From Clostridia bacterium (GTDB lineage: Bacteria > Bacillota > Clostridia > Oscillospirales > CAG-272): a stretch of DNA of 51,332 nucleotides. The notes beneath the pieces were generated by a model. That model was given only the letters and a program-made list of their open reading frames with translations, had not been told where the DNA came from and searched no databases. A program made the position numbers and the translations under genes. The DNA lies in the NCBI GenBank assembly GCA_017518975.1, contig JAFWTH010000080.1, forward strand, positions 1 through 51,332, in the 5' to 3' direction. Below are positions 1 through 9,455 of this stretch, piece by piece (within the stretch, counting starts at the first letter, position 1; every line of letters begins with the position of its first letter).

Positions 1-2277
1 CCGGAGCGCGCCGACCTCACCCCTTTCGCGGACGATGAAAAAACGTCCGCCTGGGCGAAAGAATCGCTCGAATGGGCTGTCGAAGCCGGTCTGATCAACG
101 GAACGGACGGAAACCGCCTCGCGCCGGGCGGTCTCGCGACGCGCGAACAGTTCGCGGCGATCATCGAAAGATACGACGGCTCGTTCAAACTCGTTTACAA
201 CGAGCCTATCCTCCGCTCTCACTATACCGAAAAAGAATACCCGCTTGTGACGGACGCCGATATCTACGTTTCAACGGACGGCGACGACAACGCGGCGGGC
301 GATTTTGACCATCCTCTCGCCACTTTCAGCCGTGCGGCGGAAAAGGCGCGCGAGATAAGGGCGGCGGGGACCTCCGGCGATATCGTGGTCGCCTTCAAAG
401 CCGGCGACTACGGGCCGCTCTCCGTCACCCTCACCGCCGGGGATTCCGGCACCACGGAGCAGAAGACGGTCTTTTGCAAGTACGGCGACGGGGACGTGAC
501 GTTCGACAACGGCGTAGGTTTTGAGGCCGGGAATTTCGAGCCCGTTTCGGAAGCCGAGAAAGAGATGTTCAACGCGAAATATGCCGATCAGATCAAAAAA
601 GCGGACCTCTCGGCGTTATACGATCTCGGTCTTTCCGAGAAAGACATTTACCTGTTTTACAGCGGAGGACTCTGCGACAAAGCGCGCTATCCCAACAAGT
701 ATTCCGACAACACCGACCAACTTCTTGCCATGGCTGAAACGGTCGACGAAACGCATCTTCTGATCACAATGAATATGATGCATGAGCGGCTGCTGAGATA
801 TGACGAAAAGTGCTTTGATACCATGGAGATCTGGGGCTACATAGTGCGCGGATACAGAAAAGACACGTTCAAAATCATAGGATATGATAAGGATTCGCGG
901 CTTCTGGAGGTGGGCGAGAGCTCGACGACCGAATTCGGCGGACATCTCAGAGTGGACGAAGGTCTCTGGGCAGGAGTTGACGGAGAAGGCGTCGAAATGT
1001 GCTACATGAACGTGCCGTACGAGCTTGACTATAAAGGCGAATACTGGATCGATCCTGAGACGAAGACTCTGTACGTTTACGCTCCCGAGGGATCGTATTT
1101 CATCCCCGGACCGGGGACGATGATAACGATGGATCACGCGGACGACGTGTCTTTCCGCGGGCTGACGTTCAAAAACGCCGCCGGCGGGTTCATCAACGCG
1201 TCCATGTGCCACGGAGTGACGCTGGAGCTCTGCGAGTTCAACGGAACCTCCGCGAAGGAGGGGGTCCGGTTCGATAACAACTCGTACGAAAGACCCATGG
1301 GGCTCACAATAAGGGAGTGCGATTTCACGAACGCATACGGTCATTCCGTGTACGTATACGGCGGATGTGAAGCGAGAGACAGGTTCCTCAAGCGGACGGA
1401 CGTGGTCTTCGACAACAACCGGGTCACCCGCTCGAATCTGGTCTACGACGAGGAATGCGCCGTATATATGCCCGATTGCTGCGGGCTCACCGTGACACAC
1501 AACGACTTCGGATTTACCTCCCGCGGTTCGTTCGCCTTCGGCGGTTCGTACGACGTCCTGGTCGAGTACAACGAGTTTACAGACAACATGAAGAATTCCG
1601 ACGACGGCGGCGCCCTTCGCTGCATCAGCTCCGCGGACGGATGGAATATTCACGTGAGGCACAATTTCTTCGGTCAGATCGACGCCGGAAAGGTCGGGGC
1701 GTACGGCTTTTACGTGGACGACAATTCCTGCGGACTGGAGATCAGCGAGAACCTGTTCTGGGACGCGGGGAATCCCATCATGATCCACCTCGGACGCGAC
1801 AATCTGATCCGGGACAACGTCTTCATCAAGGGCGGAGCCGGTTTCAGCGTCTCTCAAAGACGTGATATCGAAGCCGCCGGTCCGGAGGGCGGTCAGGCGC
1901 CCGGTGAAGCGGGGAAAACCTGGACGATCTGGAGAAGGATATTCAATTACATCGATACGTATCCCGAATACAGAGCGGGGATCGAGCAGTGGTGCCCCGA
2001 GGTGCTGAATTATCACCTTGACTACGGTAAGATGGACGACCGGTATTTCGTCATGAATCCGGTGAATTTCTTAAAGGACAACGTTTATATCAACAATACC
2101 GGAAAAACGGACGTTATGGGAGAAAAATACACGAAGATCTACGTTTCCGTGGAGGGCAGCAGAGGTTACACGTTCGAAGAGAATCCCCTGTTCGTGAATC
2201 CGACCTCCGGCGACTACCGCATCCGCGAAGGCGCGGACTTCCCGAACGTCGAATTTGAGAAAATCGGAAGATACTGA
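1..2277 (+). CDS. SLH-anchored right-handed beta-helix surface protein, 5'-truncated by window edge
   Basis: The frame is open from base 1 and gives 758 residues before the TGA. The visible part begins inside the third SLH repeat (PERADLTPFADDEK ... ATREQFAAIIERYD), the fold that binds pyruvylated secondary cell-wall polymer. A linker containing HYTEKEYPLV follows, then a long right-handed beta-helix region opening with DIYVSTDGDD and rich in short Asn/Asp/Gly turns. A segment GEYWIDPETKTLYVYAPEG is typical of beta-helix polysaccharide-active proteins. The end carries a family box (NPLFVNPTSGDYRIREGAD, then FEKIGRY) shared with the genes at 2503 and 9456. The beta-helix fold is often enzymatic on polysaccharide, but I see no proven catalytic residues, so substrate and activity are unknown. 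The signal peptide and first two SLH repeats must lie left of the window. A full-length protein of about 900 aa is inferred from its paralogues. Confidence 0.88.
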   Translation, partial: PERADLTPFADDEKTSAWAKESLEWAVEAGLINGTDGNRLAPGGLATREQFAAIIERYDGSFKLVYNEPILRSHYTEKEYPLVTDADIYVSTDGDDNAAGDFDHPLATFSRAAEKAREIRAAGTSGDIVVAFKAGDYGPLSVTLTAGDSGTTEQKTVFCKYGDGDVTFDNGVGFEAGNFEPVSEAEKEMFNAKYADQIKKADLSALYDLGLSEKDIYLFYSGGLCDKARYPNKYSDNTDQLLAMAETVDETHLLITMNMMHERLLRYDEKCFDTMEIWGYIVRGYRKDTFKIIGYDKDSRLLEVGESSTTEFGGHLRVDEGLWAGVDGEGVEMCYMNVPYELDYKGEYWIDPETKTLYVYAPEGSYFIPGPGTMITMDHADDVSFRGLTFKNAAGGFINASMCHGVTLELCEFNGTSAKEGVRFDNNSYERPMGLTIRECDFTNAYGHSVYVYGGCEARDRFLKRTDVVFDNNRVTRSNLVYDEECAVYMPDCCGLTVTHNDFGFTSRGSFAFGGSYDVLVEYNEFTDNMKNSDDGGALRCISSADGWNIHVRHNFFGQIDAGKVGAYGFYVDDNSCGLEISENLFWDAGNPIMIHLGRDNLIRDNVFIKGGAGFSVSQRRDIEAAGPEGGQAPGEAGKTWTIWRRIFNYIDTYPEYRAGIEQWCPEVLNYHLDYGKMDDRYFVMNPVNFLKDNVYINNTGKTDVMGEKYTKIYVSVEGSRGYTFEENPLFVNPTSGDYRIREGADFPNVEFEKIGRY

Positions 2278-2318
2278 TCTCAGCACAAAAAGCGTTTTGC
2301 GGCGGTTGAGACTGCCGG

Positions 2319-2353
2319 AAAAAGGAAAACCGTAAACGCGGTTTTCCTTTTTT
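2319..2353 (+). terminator. Rho-independent terminator after the first beta-helix gene
   Basis: A stem of about a dozen base pairs (AAAGGAAAACCG against CGGTTTTCCTTT) with a short loop around TAAACG ends in a run of T. It lies 42 bases after the stop codon, so it should end transcription of the truncated SLH gene and isolate it from the next promoter. Confidence 0.8.
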
Positions 2354-2447
2354 GCTTCTGCCCGGGAAGCGCTTATTGCCTCCCGGAACAAAAGGGTTTT
2401 CCCTTTGCTTTTCGGGATAAAACCCAACGCTGACCGGAGATTGTTCC

Positions 2448-2476
2448 TTTACTATGAAATAGGAATATGGTATACT
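2448..2476 (+). promoter_or_regulatory. Promoter of SLH/beta-helix gene at 2503
   Basis: TTTACT (2448-2453), 17-bp spacer, TATACT (2471-2476) preceded by TGG, i.e. an extended -10. The promoter of the paralogue at 9456 has the same arrangement (TTTACC, 17 bp, TGG-TATACT). The GGAGG ribosome site is at 2492-2496. Confidence 0.7.
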
Positions 2477-2502
2477 GAAAAAAAGTCCATCGGAGGCCCG
2501 TT

Positions 2503-5259
2503 ATGAAAAATGCGCTTTCTTTTCTGCTTGCAGTCGTTATGATAGCTGCAACGATTGCCGTCGCTCTTCCCGCATCAGCTGCCGCAGGTTTCCTCGACGT
2601 TGAAGACGGCCGATGGAGCGAGGCTTCGATCAAATACGCCGTCGATCGAGGCTATATGAACGGCGTCGGGAACGGAAAATTCGATCCCAAAGGGTCGCTC
2701 ACCCGCGCCATGGTCGTCACCGTTCTGTGGCGCCGCGAGGGATCTCCCGCGCCGACCGCGCCGAGCGGCTTTTCCGACGTCGCCTCGGGCGCGTGGTACG
2801 CGGACTCAGTCGCGTGGGCGAAGGAAACGGGCGTCGTACAGGGGATGACGGAAACAACGTTCGCCCCGAACGCTTTCATCACCCGCGAGCAGCTCGCGAC
2901 GATGCTGTTCAGATTCTCGTCGTCCGCTCCGGTATCCGTTCCCGAGAGAGCGGATCTCTCCCAGTTCGCCGACGATGAAAAAGTGAGCGACTGGGCGACC
3001 GAACCGCTCGGATGGGCGGTAGAAGCGGGCCTTCTGAAAGGCACCGACGGAAACAGACTTGACCCCGGCGGCTTCGCGACGCGCGAACAGTTCGCCGCGA
3101 TAATCGAAAGATACGACAACACGTTTATCCTGAAATACAACCGTCCGGTCGTGAGGTCACACTATACGGAAAAGGAATACCCTCTCGTCGATGACGCGGA
3201 CTTTTACGTATCGCCGGACGGCAGCGACGAAAACGACGGATCGTTCGAGCGTCCCTTCGCCACGTGGAACCGGGCGATCGAGGCCGTCAGAGGGGTCGGA
3301 AAGACGCCCGAAAAGGGCGGGATCACCGTGGCGTTCAAGGCGGGCGTATATCGGGGCGTCCACGTGGAGTTCACCCCGGAGGACGCGGGCACGCCGGAAT
3401 GTCCCGTCGTTTACTGCAAGTACGGCGACGGCGACGTGATCTTCGACAACGGCGTCACCATTCCGGAGGAGGATTTCGTACCCGTCGGCGACGGTGAGAG
3501 ATCCCTGTTCAGCGAAAAAGCGGTCGATAAAATCAAAAAAGTCGACCTGACGGAATACCTGACCGATATCCCGGCGTATGAGGATTTCTATCTTTACAGC
3601 GGCGACTGCCTCTGCTCCAATGCGAGATTCCCCAACAGGCATACTGACGGGACGGACCAGATGCTTTATGCGGCGGAATCCGATACCACTACCTCCCTTC
3701 ACATCACCTCCCCTCTCCTGATACGCCGGTTTGCAGGATATCCCGCCGAGGTGTTCTCTGAAATGAGGATCTACGGAAATATCCTCCGCGGATACAGAAA
3801 AGACGGGTTCCGGGTAGCGGGCTACGATCCGGAAACCTGCGTGATGCAGATCGCAAATTATCAGAACCCTGAATTCGGAGGAATGAGACCCGACTGGAGA
3901 GGCGTCTCCGGGCAGGGCATCGAGATGTTCATACTGAACCTTCCTTACGATCTTGACGTCGACGGGGAATTCTGGGTCGACAGATCGACCGGAACGCTCT
4001 ACGTTTACGATCCCTCCGGAGATTACAATATCCCTGGCGCGGCAGGTCCGATAGAGCTTCGCGGCGATCCCTATGACGTAGGGGACGGCCGCCCCATGGT
4101 CCCCGAATACGTGATGATCGACGCCCGGGACACCGGGTACGTCACCCTGCGCGGACTGAGCTTCAGCAACGTGATCGGCGGCTTCCTCTTCGGGTACAGG
4201 ATCTCGGGATTTACCTTTGACAGATGCGCCTTCGCCCGTTCCACCGGCAGAAACCACGTTCTGATCGAGTATTCTCTCAACGGCGCGCCGATGGACCTCA
4301 CCATCCGCGACAGCGAGTTCGACTTCTCCGTGGGGTGTGCCGTATATATCATGGACGTGGCGACGGGTCCCGAAAGATACACCAATATCAGCAACGTTCT
4401 GGTGGACAACTGCCTGTTCCGCCGCACCAATCTCGAATACGACGTGGAGGGAGCGCTTAATCTGTACAGGTGCACCGAGGGACTCGTATCGCATAACGAC
4501 TTCGTGGAGTGCCACCGCTACGGCGTTATGGTCGACTACTCCTGCGACGTTGTGGTCGAATACAACAATTTCGATTCGTGCATGACCAACTCCGAGGACG
4601 GCGGCGTAATCCGCAGCGCCCTCGGTCTGGACGCCAATTCCGTGATCCGGTACAATCTGGTAAACGAAGTGCCGTCCGGGACCGTCGGCAGATTCGCGCA
4701 GTATTCCGACCTCGGCGACTGCGGAACGCTGGATTATCGCAACCTGTTCTATAACGGAGGATATATCGCCGTGGCGGGAGGAGGACGCGACAACAACGCG
4801 ATCGAGAATTTCTTCGTCCGCGGCGGAGGCGTCAGTTATTCGTCGAATATTCCGTTTATACTGGAGGAAGGCGACGCGGCGAGGAACGATTGGCCCATGA
4901 GTATGTGGCTTAATTTCTGGCAGACCGTCAGGCATTACTGCGACACGGTTCCGGGTTACCGCGAGGCGCTGGAGGAGCGCAGACCGGGAGCCTCGTCCTT
5001 CACCTTTGATTTTCTCGATCCCGAGCGCGAGGACTTCGCCTTCGCGCCCGTCTCCCTCGCCCGCGGCAACGTTTTCTTCAACGATTCCGGGGAGGTCCGC
5101 ATAGGCAGCCAGAGTCCCGAGTTCACCACGCTGGAGGACAACAGGGCCTTCGGCCTTGACGAAAACCCGTTCTTCGTGAACCCCACCGTCGGCGACTACC
5201 GCATCAAAGAGGGCGCCGACTGCCCGTACTTCCCATTTGAGAAGATAGGAAGATACTGA
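2503..5259 (+). CDS. SLH-anchored right-handed beta-helix surface protein
   Basis: 918 aa. The start is set by GGAGG seven bases upstream and by a classical signal peptide (Lys near the N-terminus, hydrophobic core, ALPASAAA cleavage region near residue 27). Three SLH repeats follow (about residues 28-80, 88-140 and 150-202; each ends in a TRAM/TREQ-type motif), so the protein should be secreted and held on secondary cell-wall polymer. After the linker RSHYTEKEYPLV comes a beta-helix region (from DFYVSPDGSDENDG, about residue 228, to the C-terminus) with the embedded segment GEFWVDRSTGTLYVYDPSG. The C-terminus has the family box NPFFVNPTVGDYRI ... FEKIGRY. It is monocistronic, between its own promoter and a hairpin terminator. 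It may be a polysaccharide lyase/hydrolase or an adhesin; the sequence alone does not decide. Confidence 0.92.
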   Translation: MKNALSFLLAVVMIAATIAVALPASAAAGFLDVEDGRWSEASIKYAVDRGYMNGVGNGKFDPKGSLTRAMVVTVLWRREGSPAPTAPSGFSDVASGAWYADSVAWAKETGVVQGMTETTFAPNAFITREQLATMLFRFSSSAPVSVPERADLSQFADDEKVSDWATEPLGWAVEAGLLKGTDGNRLDPGGFATREQFAAIIERYDNTFILKYNRPVVRSHYTEKEYPLVDDADFYVSPDGSDENDGSFERPFATWNRAIEAVRGVGKTPEKGGITVAFKAGVYRGVHVEFTPEDAGTPECPVVYCKYGDGDVIFDNGVTIPEEDFVPVGDGERSLFSEKAVDKIKKVDLTEYLTDIPAYEDFYLYSGDCLCSNARFPNRHTDGTDQMLYAAESDTTTSLHITSPLLIRRFAGYPAEVFSEMRIYGNILRGYRKDGFRVAGYDPETCVMQIANYQNPEFGGMRPDWRGVSGQGIEMFILNLPYDLDVDGEFWVDRSTGTLYVYDPSGDYNIPGAAGPIELRGDPYDVGDGRPMVPEYVMIDARDTGYVTLRGLSFSNVIGGFLFGYRISGFTFDRCAFARSTGRNHVLIEYSLNGAPMDLTIRDSEFDFSVGCAVYIMDVATGPERYTNISNVLVDNCLFRRTNLEYDVEGALNLYRCTEGLVSHNDFVECHRYGVMVDYSCDVVVEYNNFDSCMTNSEDGGVIRSALGLDANSVIRYNLVNEVPSGTVGRFAQYSDLGDCGTLDYRNLFYNGGYIAVAGGGRDNNAIENFFVRGGGVSYSSNIPFILEEGDAARNDWPMSMWLNFWQTVRHYCDTVPGYREALEERRPGASSFTFDFLDPEREDFAFAPVSLARGNVFFNDSGEVRIGSQSPEFTTLEDNRAFGLDENPFFVNPTVGDYRIKEGADCPYFPFEKIGRY

Positions 5260-5266
5260 TAAAAAG

Positions 5267-5294
5267 ATAATCCCCGGTTTCGACCGGGGATTAT
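5267..5294. terminator. Bidirectional terminator hairpin, repeat family R1 copy 1
   Basis: A 12-bp perfect stem (ATAATCCCCGGT with its complement) around TTCG lies between the converging SLH gene (plus) and ABC permease (minus). On the minus strand it is followed by CTTTTTATC, a T-tract. To its right is the tail GCTTTGAAAACG..CCTCATTATCGGCAGATG (to about 5327), which recurs after the hairpins at 20120 and 22573, so this is one copy of a dispersed repeat. Confidence 0.8.
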
Positions 5295-5403
5295 GCTTTG
5301 AAAACGATCCTCATTATCGGCAGATGCGGGAAACGGGGGGCAGGCGAAGTTAATCCGATACGGCCTTAATCTTTTTTCTCTGTGTCGATAACGATCTCAG
5401 GCG

Positions 5404-7935
5404 TCATGCATCAAGATCGGTCAGTTTCAGTTTTTTCACCCTGCGAAGTGCGATCGCGTTGATCGCGACGGTAAACAGAGCGGTGATCCCCGCGGCGTAA
5501 AGCCACGCAGGTATGAAGACGCTGCGGTCGAACTGAGTGTATGAAAGCTCGACAGATCTGACGATATAGTAACCGATGCCGCATCCCGCTGCTATACCGA
5601 GAAGAATACCCGTCAGAGCGGTCAGGACGGTCTCGCGAAGAAGATACCCGACGAGTTCTCCGTATGAAAAACCGTTGATGCGCATAAGGATGAGCTCACG
5701 CTTTTTCTGCATGACGTATGTACTGGTCAGGCACGTCTGCACGACGCCCGCCATTATCGCCGCGATAGCGATCAGAAGACTGTCCACGGAATCGATCGAT
5801 CCCATGGACGCCTCGAATACGGCACGATCGGCGTCCGATTCCGTCCACGATACAAGACCGTACTCTTCCTCAAGCATCGAAATAAGCGCTTCGGGGTCTG
5901 CACCGTTCAGCCGCACTAAAAACGCGTTAGGCGCGTATTCTACCGAAAACACATTTTCATAATACCGCCGGCTCATAACGACGGGCATACCAAGATAATT
6001 CCGAAAAACGCCCGCGACTTTCACCCTTGCGGTATCGGTAAGACCGATCATCATATCGAATTCGTCGCCGACCTCAAGACCTTCCGTCTCGGCAAGGCGC
6101 TGATAGATGAAAACGCCTTCGTCCGTTGCCGGAAGCTCCGCGCCGGTTTTCGCGTCGGTAAGCCGGAACATCGGCCGTAACCCGTCGATATCTCCTACAA
6201 GCAGTTTTACCGCTCCGTACCCGTCGGTCCTTACGGAAGCGGAAGTACTTAACAGACTTACTCTTTCCGCGCCCGCCTCATCGAGGATCTCCCCGAATCG
6301 CTCTTCTGCGAACGGTTCGTATTTCACCTCAGCGTCATAATTTATTATACCGGGATACTGCTTTTCGGGACAGTTATTGACTGCGTGCTTGAGTGTAAAT
6401 CCGACTCCGATCATCGCGCAGCATCCGAGTATGCTCACGACGGTGACAAGAACCCGTTTCCAGTCGCTCCGGACGTTTCGCAGAATCAGGCGGGAGTACA
6501 GCCCGGCGCTATTGTCTTTCCCCTTCCCTTTGACCCCGTTCGGAACGGGAGGCTGCATCAGCGCGTTCGCGGACTCCCTCAAAAGAGTCCTGCACGCGAT
6601 CAATACGGCGCCGGACGAAAGAATGATACCCGCGGCGAAGACGATCAGAGCCGAAACCGGGTCGAAAAGCGGCGCAGAAAGATCGAATATGAAATTATCC
6701 TTGTAGTTGTCGAGGACGATCCTCTCCAGCAGAAAGCGTCCGGCGAAACATCCCGCGACCGTTCCGAAAACGGCAGCAGACACGCCGAACAAAAGATATT
6801 TTCCGAGGATCTCGCGGTTAAAAAAGCCAAGCGCCTTAACAGTGCCTACCTGGCTTCTCTGTTCGCCGACCATCTTCCCGACCGTCGCCAGGATCGTAAG
6901 CGCGCCGATCGCGATAAACATCAGTCCGAAATTCGTCTGAAGTGTGCGCAGGGTATCTCCGCACGACCTGATCTGAGCGTAACCCGTGCTGCTTTCCTCT
7001 CCGAGGACGATCCAGCGGGACGGAGCCATTTTCTCGATATCCTCGCGGTATCCGTCAAGATCGGCTATACTTCTTTCAAGGTATCCGATCGTTTCCGTAT
7101 CGTCCGGAGTTTCGCTCATCGCACGTTCCAGCTGCTGACGCAAATCCGCTTCCATGGCGTCGACACGTCCGTGCGCCGCTTTTTTCACTGCGGCGTCCGT
7201 CAGGGGAGTACGTTCCGGTGCGAGCTCCTCGATCTTTTTGACAAGCGAGGCGACCTCGGATCCGTGCGCGCCGGAGAAACGGTCGCCGCTCTCGCCGTCC
7301 AGAAGTATCTCCGCTTTCATACTCGCGCCTTGAAGGGTCTCGAGATCGAACGTTTCCTTCGGGACGACGATATAGCCCGTTTGGGCAAACGTCCGGCTGA
7401 CGTGATCCGGATGCTTCACGATCCCGGTGATCAGAAATTCACTTTCGAGAACGTACTGTCCGGCGTCGTCTGTCATCGAAATATCGTCGATCACGTCGCC
7501 GATCCGGAACTGCATCTCCTCAGCTAAGCTTTGCTCAATCGCGCACTCGTTCGGAGCTTCGGGAAACCTCCCCTCTTCCAGCTGCGGGACGTTGACCCGC
7601 CCGGTGAGAGAGATCAGATAAGTGTTCGCCTTAAGACCTTCGCCATGATAAACGCATGCGCCTGCCTGCCACACAGGCTCCGCGCACTTTACTCCGTCCA
7701 GATTTCCGAGCAGACTGACGTCATCCTCGGAGATCAGCATAGAGGAGACGACCTCGACGCTGCGGAAACACATTGCATCGTACATCTCGGAACCGTTCCG
7801 GATAATCGCCCCGCCGGCGAAACCGATGCTGAGATAAATCGACGTTCCGAGAAGAGCTATTACGATCACGGACACAAAAGAGACCCACCTCTTTTTAATA
7901 TTCCGTACCGCATCCTTGATCTGAGTCCGTTTCAT
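5404..7935 (-). CDS. ABC transporter permease, FtsX/MacB-like (large two-domain type)
   Basis: 843 aa. About eight hydrophobic segments are visible: one near residues 17-45, three at about 335-450, one near 492-515, and three near the C-terminus (about 720-745, 765-795, 805-830). Large extracytoplasmic domains lie at about 46-330 and 520-715. This is the duplicated FtsX-domain layout of MacB/LolCE-like permeases with four-helix bundles split by an ectodomain. The first ectodomain carries a helical charged stretch (about residues 245-300). It starts 6 nt downstream of the ATPase stop, so the two genes form one operon and very likely one transporter. Proteins of this type move peptides or lipids or act by mechanotransmission; the substrate here is unknown. 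The operon converges on an SLH gene and shares its terminator hairpin. Confidence 0.88.
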   Translation of the reverse strand: MKRTQIKDAVRNIKKRWVSFVSVIVIALLGTSIYLSIGFAGGAIIRNGSEMYDAMCFRSVEVVSSMLISEDDVSLLGNLDGVKCAEPVWQAGACVYHGEGLKANTYLISLTGRVNVPQLEEGRFPEAPNECAIEQSLAEEMQFRIGDVIDDISMTDDAGQYVLESEFLITGIVKHPDHVSRTFAQTGYIVVPKETFDLETLQGASMKAEILLDGESGDRFSGAHGSEVASLVKKIEELAPERTPLTDAAVKKAAHGRVDAMEADLRQQLERAMSETPDDTETIGYLERSIADLDGYREDIEKMAPSRWIVLGEESSTGYAQIRSCGDTLRTLQTNFGLMFIAIGALTILATVGKMVGEQRSQVGTVKALGFFNREILGKYLLFGVSAAVFGTVAGCFAGRFLLERIVLDNYKDNFIFDLSAPLFDPVSALIVFAAGIILSSGAVLIACRTLLRESANALMQPPVPNGVKGKGKDNSAGLYSRLILRNVRSDWKRVLVTVVSILGCCAMIGVGFTLKHAVNNCPEKQYPGIINYDAEVKYEPFAEERFGEILDEAGAERVSLLSTSASVRTDGYGAVKLLVGDIDGLRPMFRLTDAKTGAELPATDEGVFIYQRLAETEGLEVGDEFDMMIGLTDTARVKVAGVFRNYLGMPVVMSRRYYENVFSVEYAPNAFLVRLNGADPEALISMLEEEYGLVSWTESDADRAVFEASMGSIDSVDSLLIAIAAIMAGVVQTCLTSTYVMQKKRELILMRINGFSYGELVGYLLRETVLTALTGILLGIAAGCGIGYYIVRSVELSYTQFDRSVFIPAWLYAAGITALFTVAINAIALRRVKKLKLTDLDA

Positions 7936-7941
7936 GGCAAA

Positions 7942-9162
7942 TCACCATACGAGTTCTTCCGCGTGAAGCGGATGAACGTTCTTCCTGATGCTTGCAATCC
8001 TGCCGCCGCGCAGCTTGACGACCCGGTCCGCCATCTTCGCGATCTCGGAGTTGTGCGTGACCATCAGCACCGTCGCGCCCTGATTTTTTACTATGTCTTC
8101 TATAACGGACAGGACCTCGATACTCGTCGAATGGTCCAGCGCCGCAGTCGGCTCGTCGGCAAGAATGAGTTTCGGACGCTTTGCTATGGCGCGCGCTATC
8201 GAGACGCGCTGCTGCTGTCCTCCGGACATCTGCCCCGGGAAGTTGTTCGCGCGATCGGTAAGTCTGACCTTTTCTATCGCTTCCTCCGGGGGCATCGGAT
8301 CGTTCACTATCTCTGCGATGAACCGTACGTTCTCAATCGCGGTCAGATTGGGCATAAGATTGTAGGATTGGAATATAAAGCCGACGAATTCGCGCCGGTA
8401 CCGCGTGAGGTCCGCCTCAGTTGGGTGCGACAGGTCTCTGCCTTCAACGGTAAGCGTGCCGTCCGTGAGGGAATCCATTCCGCCGACGATATTCATCATC
8501 GTCGATTTACCGCACCCGGACTCGCCGAGAACGACGACGAATTCGTTCTTGTAGATATCGAGATTGATCCCATTCAGGACACGGATCTTTCCGTCCCCCG
8601 ACGGGTATTCCTTCGTGACGTTCCTGAGCGTCGCGAGGACTTCCTTCTCCTCGCCGGCATCGATGAAGAGTCCCTTTTCTTCGATCGTTATCGCCGCGAG
8701 CGCCGCCATACGCTCGCAAATCTTCAGTTCCTCGTCGTCGTAGAGAGTCCCGTCCTTTTTGTTGACGATCTCCACACAGCCGATCACGTCGTGAAGATTG
8801 TTCAGGGGAACGCAGATCATTGACTTCGTGCCAAGGCCGAAGTCATCGAACACGTATCCGTCGAAACGCGGATCGTTCGCGGCGTCCGAGACGATCACCG
8901 ATTTCCCGGTCCCGGTCACGACGCCCTCGATCCCGACCCCATTTTCCACCGAAACGCCTGAAATATCCGCGGGTCCGATATGGAACATGGGGATGAGACA
9001 ATCAGTTTTTTTATCAAGGATCCAGATCGCCCCGGCCTCGCTTTCAAGCGTGTTGACGATTATATCGAGACTTCCCGACAACGCCTCGTCGATCCGGTCG
9101 ACCTCGAGCAGCTGTTCCATGATCTGCCATGTGGCTTTCATGAATCTTTTTTCTTGTATCAC
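7942..9162 (-). CDS. ABC transporter ATP-binding protein with N-terminal GAF sensor domain
   Basis: 406 aa, starting at GTG; AAGGAG about ten bases upstream supports GTG over the internal ATG eight codons later. Residues about 20-165 are a GAF domain (GAIWILDKKTD, GIEGVVTGTGKS, VSDAANDPRF, SMICVPL, VIGCVEIVNKKDG). Residues about 175-400 are a LolD/MacB-type ABC ATPase with Walker A GESGCGKST, Q-loop FIFQSYN, signature MSGGQQQRVSIARAI, Walker B LILADEPTAALD and switch His in VTHN. It energises the FtsX-type permease encoded next. GAF domains bind small ligands or cofactors, so the fusion suggests that ATPase activity or complex assembly is gated by a cytoplasmic signal (inference). A promoter and a 17-bp palindrome lie just upstream. 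Confidence 0.93.
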   Translation of the reverse strand: MIQEKRFMKATWQIMEQLLEVDRIDEALSGSLDIIVNTLESEAGAIWILDKKTDCLIPMFHIGPADISGVSVENGVGIEGVVTGTGKSVIVSDAANDPRFDGYVFDDFGLGTKSMICVPLNNLHDVIGCVEIVNKKDGTLYDDEELKICERMAALAAITIEEKGLFIDAGEEKEVLATLRNVTKEYPSGDGKIRVLNGINLDIYKNEFVVVLGESGCGKSTMMNIVGGMDSLTDGTLTVEGRDLSHPTEADLTRYRREFVGFIFQSYNLMPNLTAIENVRFIAEIVNDPMPPEEAIEKVRLTDRANNFPGQMSGGQQQRVSIARAIAKRPKLILADEPTAALDHSTSIEVLSVIEDIVKNQGATVLMVTHNSEIAKMADRVVKLRGGRIASIRKNVHPLHAEELVW

Positions 9163-9220
9163 GTTTCCGTTTCTCCTTTAATGATAAGCGTTCAGGCGCG
9201 ATGGGAATTCCCCCGCACCT

Positions 9221-9237
9221 GATATTCATTGAATATC
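9221..9237. promoter_or_regulatory. Perfect 17-bp palindrome, probable operator of the GAF-ABC operon
   Basis: GATATTCATTGAATATC is a perfect 8-bp inverted repeat around one central base. It lies just downstream of the minus-strand -10 at 9248-9253, near the predicted start of transcription, where a dimeric repressor would block the operon. Confidence 0.55.
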
Positions 9238-9247
9238 AACTGAATGT

Positions 9248-9277
9248 ATTTTACCACATACACCGTACCGGGTTCAA
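9248..9277 (-). promoter_or_regulatory. Promoter of the GAF-ABC/FtsX operon
   Basis: On the minus strand: TTGAAC (9277-9272), 18-bp spacer, TAAAAT (9253-9248). The leader to the GTG at 9162 is about 80 nt and contains the palindrome at 9221-9237. Confidence 0.65.
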
Positions 9278-9373
9278 CCGAAACGAAAAATATGGCAAAA
9301 CAGTAAGGAAGGTATGTTTGATAACGGCGTCAGCAAACAAGCGCATAAACCGCTTGGTGAAAACGTTATAACT

Positions 9374-9402
9374 TTACCTCCGCCGAAGAGTATGGTATAC
9401 TT
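9374..9402 (+). promoter_or_regulatory. Promoter of SLH/beta-helix gene at 9456
   Basis: TTTACC (9374-9379), 17-bp spacer, TATACT (9397-9402) with TGG directly before it. It is nearly the same as the promoter at 2448-2476. The remaining bases of the 9163-9455 intergenic stretch hold the divergent ABC promoter and palindrome; I see nothing else there. Confidence 0.7.
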
Positions 9403-9455
9403 ATAAGCAAAGGATCATTTTACCGGAATTAACACGCATCAGGAGGTCCCTGCAC

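Noticed and set aside
616..2016. Long open frame antisense to the first beta-helix gene (similar ones at 3157-4935, 9471-11549, 20263-22227 and 48226-50277)
   Set aside because: These mirror GC-rich codon use of the sense genes. They have no ribosome sites, and their residues are low-complexity Arg/Val/Asp-rich with no motifs, while the sense frames have clear domains.
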